Shown piece by piece: positions 4,882 through 7,126 of a stretch of DNA of 7,126 nt. Each line of letters begins with the position of its first letter. Positions within the stretch are counted from its first letter, which is position 1. A program made the translations under genes and the position numbers. The DNA is from an uncultured Coriobacteriaceae bacterium (lineage in GTDB: Bacteria > Actinomycetota > Coriobacteriia > Coriobacteriales > UMGS124): the NCBI GenBank assembly GCA_902783515.1, contig CACZRK010000174.1, positions 1 to 7,126 on the forward strand, read 5' to 3'. The notes beneath the pieces were generated by a model. It saw only the letters and a list, made by a program, of their open reading frames with translations, made no database searches and was not told the DNA's origin.

Positions 4882-6186
4882 ATGACTACACCCAATCGAT
4901 CGGACCGTACGCTTGGCGGCCTCAGCCGTCGAGACTTCATGCTCGCCGCCATCGGCATCTCCGCGGCGACCCTCGCGACGATCGGCTCGCGCTTCGCTTC
5001 CGCGACCGAGCCAGGGCCGACCGCCGCGACGGCCGCAGCGCTCTCCAGCGCGCAGGCCGAGTATCGCGAGGCGACGGCGCAGCTGCAGTCGCTCAACGAG
5101 CAGGTCGAGCAGGCGCAGTACGCGCTCAGCCAGACCGAGGCGCAGCTCGATGAGACGAACGCTGCCATCTCCGACCTTGAGCAGAGCATCACGCAGAAGC
5201 AGGGTGAGCTCGCCGAGGCCCAGGACGTGCTCGCAAGTCGCATCGGCGCAAACTACAAGGCGGGGAAGACGGACGCGCTTGAGGTCATCCTCGGATCGAC
5301 TGACTTCGAGGACTTCGTGAACCGCGTGTTTATCGAGGGCAAGGTGTCCGACGACGACGCCGCGGCGATCCAGAAGGTCAAGGACCTGAAGGCCGAGCTC
5401 GAGACGCAGCAGAACGATCTGCTCGCAAAGCGGGCGGAGCAGGAGGAGCTCGTCGACCAGCAGAAGGCAGACGCACAGGCGCTGGACGACCAGCTCGCGA
5501 GCATGCAGTCTTACGCGAACAGCCTCTCCTCCGACGTCGTCGCGCTGATGGCGCAGGCGCAGGCCGAGACGGAGGCCGCACGCCAGGCACAGTACGAGCA
5601 GTACATCGCGCAGCTTGCCGCCCAGCAGGCCGCTGCCGCGCAGGCATCACAGGGCGCCTCGAACGGCAGCGCGGCTGACGGCACAACGCAGACGGCGTCC
5701 AACACCGGGGGAGTGGCGTCTCAGGGCGCCGTCGAGCAGGCACCGGCCGACGTTCCCAGCGCGCCGGCACCCGAGCCCGCCGTCCCGTCGTACAGCGAGC
5801 CGGAGCCTTCGTATCCCACGTATGCCGGCACGGGCAATCACGCAGGCTCTGTCGTAGACATCGCCTTCGGGTACATCGGCGTCCCATACGTCTGGGGCGG
5901 CACGTCACCCAGCGGGTTCGACTGCTCCGGTCTCTGTCAGTACTGCTATGCGCAGGCAGGGTACAGCATCCCGCGCGACACCTACAGCCAGATCGCGCGC
6001 ATCCAGTCGCTCGGCAACTGGAAGACGAGCATGTCGGACCTCCAGCCAGGCGACCTTGCGTTCCCGCACGAGGGCCATGTCGGCATCTACTGCGGTGGCG
6101 GCATGTGGATTCACGCACCCTACCCGGGCGAGACCGTCCAGTACACGTCCGTGTACGCGTTCATCGGAGGCGGCAGCCCCATCTAG
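4882..6186 (+). CDS. Secreted coiled-coil NlpC/P60 peptidoglycan endopeptidase with Tat-type signal
   Basis: A 434-residue exported cell-wall hydrolase expected to cleave peptide bonds in peptidoglycan stems. In order: a twin-arginine signal SRRDFM (15-20, R16-R17), a hydrophobic segment (20-35) and a likely cleavage after ASA (39-41). A long Gln/Glu/Ala-rich coiled coil (about 50-260) resembles PcsB/CwlO/RipC-type regulatory domains. An Ala/Gly/Ser then Pro/Glu linker follows (about 262-328), and an NlpC/P60 domain (329-434). The catalytic residues are visible: C348 in GFDCSGL, H399 in EGHVGIYCG and H411 in WIHAP. The ATG at 4882 has AAGGAG 8 bases upstream. A GTG at 4810 in frame lacks a ribosome site and would bury the signal. 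By family analogy the coiled coil may place the enzyme under FtsEX-type control. It lies 75 bases after merR and before a paralogue. Confidence 0.93.
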   Translation: MTTPNRSDRTLGGLSRRDFMLAAIGISAATLATIGSRFASATEPGPTAATAAALSSAQAEYREATAQLQSLNEQVEQAQYALSQTEAQLDETNAAISDLEQSITQKQGELAEAQDVLASRIGANYKAGKTDALEVILGSTDFEDFVNRVFIEGKVSDDDAAAIQKVKDLKAELETQQNDLLAKRAEQEELVDQQKADAQALDDQLASMQSYANSLSSDVVALMAQAQAETEAARQAQYEQYIAQLAAQQAAAAQASQGASNGSAADGTTQTASNTGGVASQGAVEQAPADVPSAPAPEPAVPSYSEPEPSYPTYAGTGNHAGSVVDIAFGYIGVPYVWGGTSPSGFDCSGLCQYCYAQAGYSIPRDTYSQIARIQSLGNWKTSMSDLQPGDLAFPHEGHVGIYCGGGMWIHAPYPGETVQYTSVYAFIGGGSPI

Positions 6187-6259
6187 TCTTTCAGCTGAGT
6201 CCCACGGGCATGCCGTATCGTAGTCAGGGTGACTTTCGAATCGACGGGGGGAGTGCAGC

Positions 6260-7126
6260 ATGGGTCTGATGAGCACGTCTGTGACCAGGAGGCGCGTCAT
6301 CACGGCATCGCCCGTCATCCTCGCGTGCTGCCTCTCCCTGCTGCGCGATGCCGTGACGCTGCGATCAGCGCGTACGACCACGCCCGCGTATGCCGAGCCT
6401 GCAAAGGTCGGCGCCGCCGAGACGCAGGCACTGACGACGGCTCAGCAGCAGTATGACAAGGCGAAGAAGGATCTGGAGGGCATCGGCGGCCAGCTTGAGC
6501 AGACAAGCTACCAGCTCTCGCAGACCGAGTCCGACCTCAAGAAGCTCGGCGTGGACATCACCTCCACGCAGAACGAGATTATGAACAAGGAGACGCAGCT
6601 CGACTCGGCACAGAAGGCGCTCTCCGCCTATCTCGTGATCAACTACAAGTCCGGGACGACGAGCATGCTTGATCTGCTCATGTCCTCGTCGGACTTCAAT
6701 GACTTCGTGACGCGGACGTACTACGCCACGAAGGTCCAGAACGCGCAGGTCGACACGATCAACGAGATCAAGCAGCTCAAGTCCGATCTTGAGGACGTTC
6801 GGTCAACGCTCACGTCACAGCAGGATGAGGAAGCCAAGCTCAAGTCGACGCTCGAGAGCACGCAGAAGCAGCTTACCGATCAGCAGAAGAAGGCGAACGA
6901 CCTCGTCAATAGTCTCTCCGATGAGGTGAAGGCGCTGTTCGACCAGCAGCAGCAGGTGCTGACCGCGGCAGCGCAGGCACGCGCCACGGCAAAGAGCGCC
7001 GCCGAGGGAGGCGCCGCGCTCGGCGTCAGCGCGCCGTCAGTCTCACAAGGGTCGATCGTCGAGGACGCATACGCCTGCCTTGGCATCCCGTATGTGTGGG
7101 GTGGCGACGATGAGAACTTCGCCCAA
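6260..7126 (+). CDS. Second exported coiled-coil NlpC/P60-type hydrolase (partial, 3' end outside window)
   Basis: This frame is open from ATG 6260 to the window edge (289 residues), and the start has GGGGGGAG 6 bases upstream. It is a paralogue of the preceding gene. Both share LSQTE at the coil start, a central N-Y-K-[AS]-G-x-T block followed by SSSDFNDFV (other copy: GSTDFEDFV), and DQQK then SLSDEVKAL (other copy: SLSSDVVAL). The coiled coil spans about 55-245. A short linker then leads to SIVEDAYACLGIPYVWGG (265-282), the first strand and helix of an NlpC/P60 domain. The catalytic Cys, His and third residue lie beyond the edge, so activity cannot be judged. The N-terminus is ambiguous: TRRRVI (9-14) is a loose twin-arginine motif, VILAC (19-23) fits a lipobox, and PAYA (42-45) could be a signal peptidase I site. 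It lies 73 bases after the first hydrolase gene with no terminator visible between. Confidence 0.9.
   Translation, partial: MGLMSTSVTRRRVITASPVILACCLSLLRDAVTLRSARTTTPAYAEPAKVGAAETQALTTAQQQYDKAKKDLEGIGGQLEQTSYQLSQTESDLKKLGVDITSTQNEIMNKETQLDSAQKALSAYLVINYKSGTTSMLDLLMSSSDFNDFVTRTYYATKVQNAQVDTINEIKQLKSDLEDVRSTLTSQQDEEAKLKSTLESTQKQLTDQQKKANDLVNSLSDEVKALFDQQQQVLTAAAQARATAKSAAEGGAALGVSAPSVSQGSIVEDAYACLGIPYVWGGDDENFAQ

Noticed and set aside
5378..6118. Minus-strand open frame of 246 codons opposite the first NlpC/P60 gene
   Set aside because: Its product is dominated by Arg, Cys, Pro and Ser, typical of a shadow frame. The plus strand encodes the conserved catalytic domain.

Overview
The window reads as high-GC actinobacterial chromosome. 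Coriobacteriia (Collinsella/Olsenella/Atopobium-type) is my best guess. The grounds are strong G/C bias at codon third positions, a recA-recX junction, an FHA/MerR gene pair like mycobacterial garA-Rv1828, and tandem secreted coiled-coil NlpC/P60 hydrolases. The lineage is an inference from gene content, since no rRNA is present.

Layout: bases 1-96 are the 3' end of recA. A 100-base spacer with two consecutive perfect-arm hairpins leads into recX (197-958). Bases 959-1186 hold no intact gene. They contain a short stretch with coding-like periodicity interrupted by a TAG, then a weak plus-strand terminator. A tRNA-Pro(GGG) gene lies on the minus strand (1235-1311) with a good sigma70-type promoter and a strong terminator, so recX and the tRNA converge. 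After a 260-base divergent spacer, all remaining genes are on the plus strand: a CDP-alcohol phosphatidyltransferase (1572-2252), an exported D-Ala-D-Ala carboxypeptidase (2278-3492), a GarA-like FHA protein (3625-4035), an Rv1828-like MerR regulator (4039-4806), and two paralogous NlpC/P60 hydrolases (4882-6186, and 6260 to the window edge, truncated).

Functionally, the left part is DNA repair (RecA and its modulator RecX). The right part is centred on the cell envelope: phospholipid synthesis, trimming of peptidoglycan stem peptides, and peptide cleavage by NlpC/P60 enzymes. Between these sit a phosphothreonine-reading FHA protein and a MerR regulator in a tightly coupled pair. The spacer in front of that pair holds a long imperfect palindrome (3544-3578) that could be its operator.

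The points most worth a second look are the GarA-like protein with a candidate N-terminal phospho-switch threonine, the palindrome before it, the Asn-to-Gly change in the carboxypeptidase SxN motif, the twin-arginine signal on the first NlpC/P60 protein, and the double hairpin between recA and recX. No mobile element or CRISPR array is visible.
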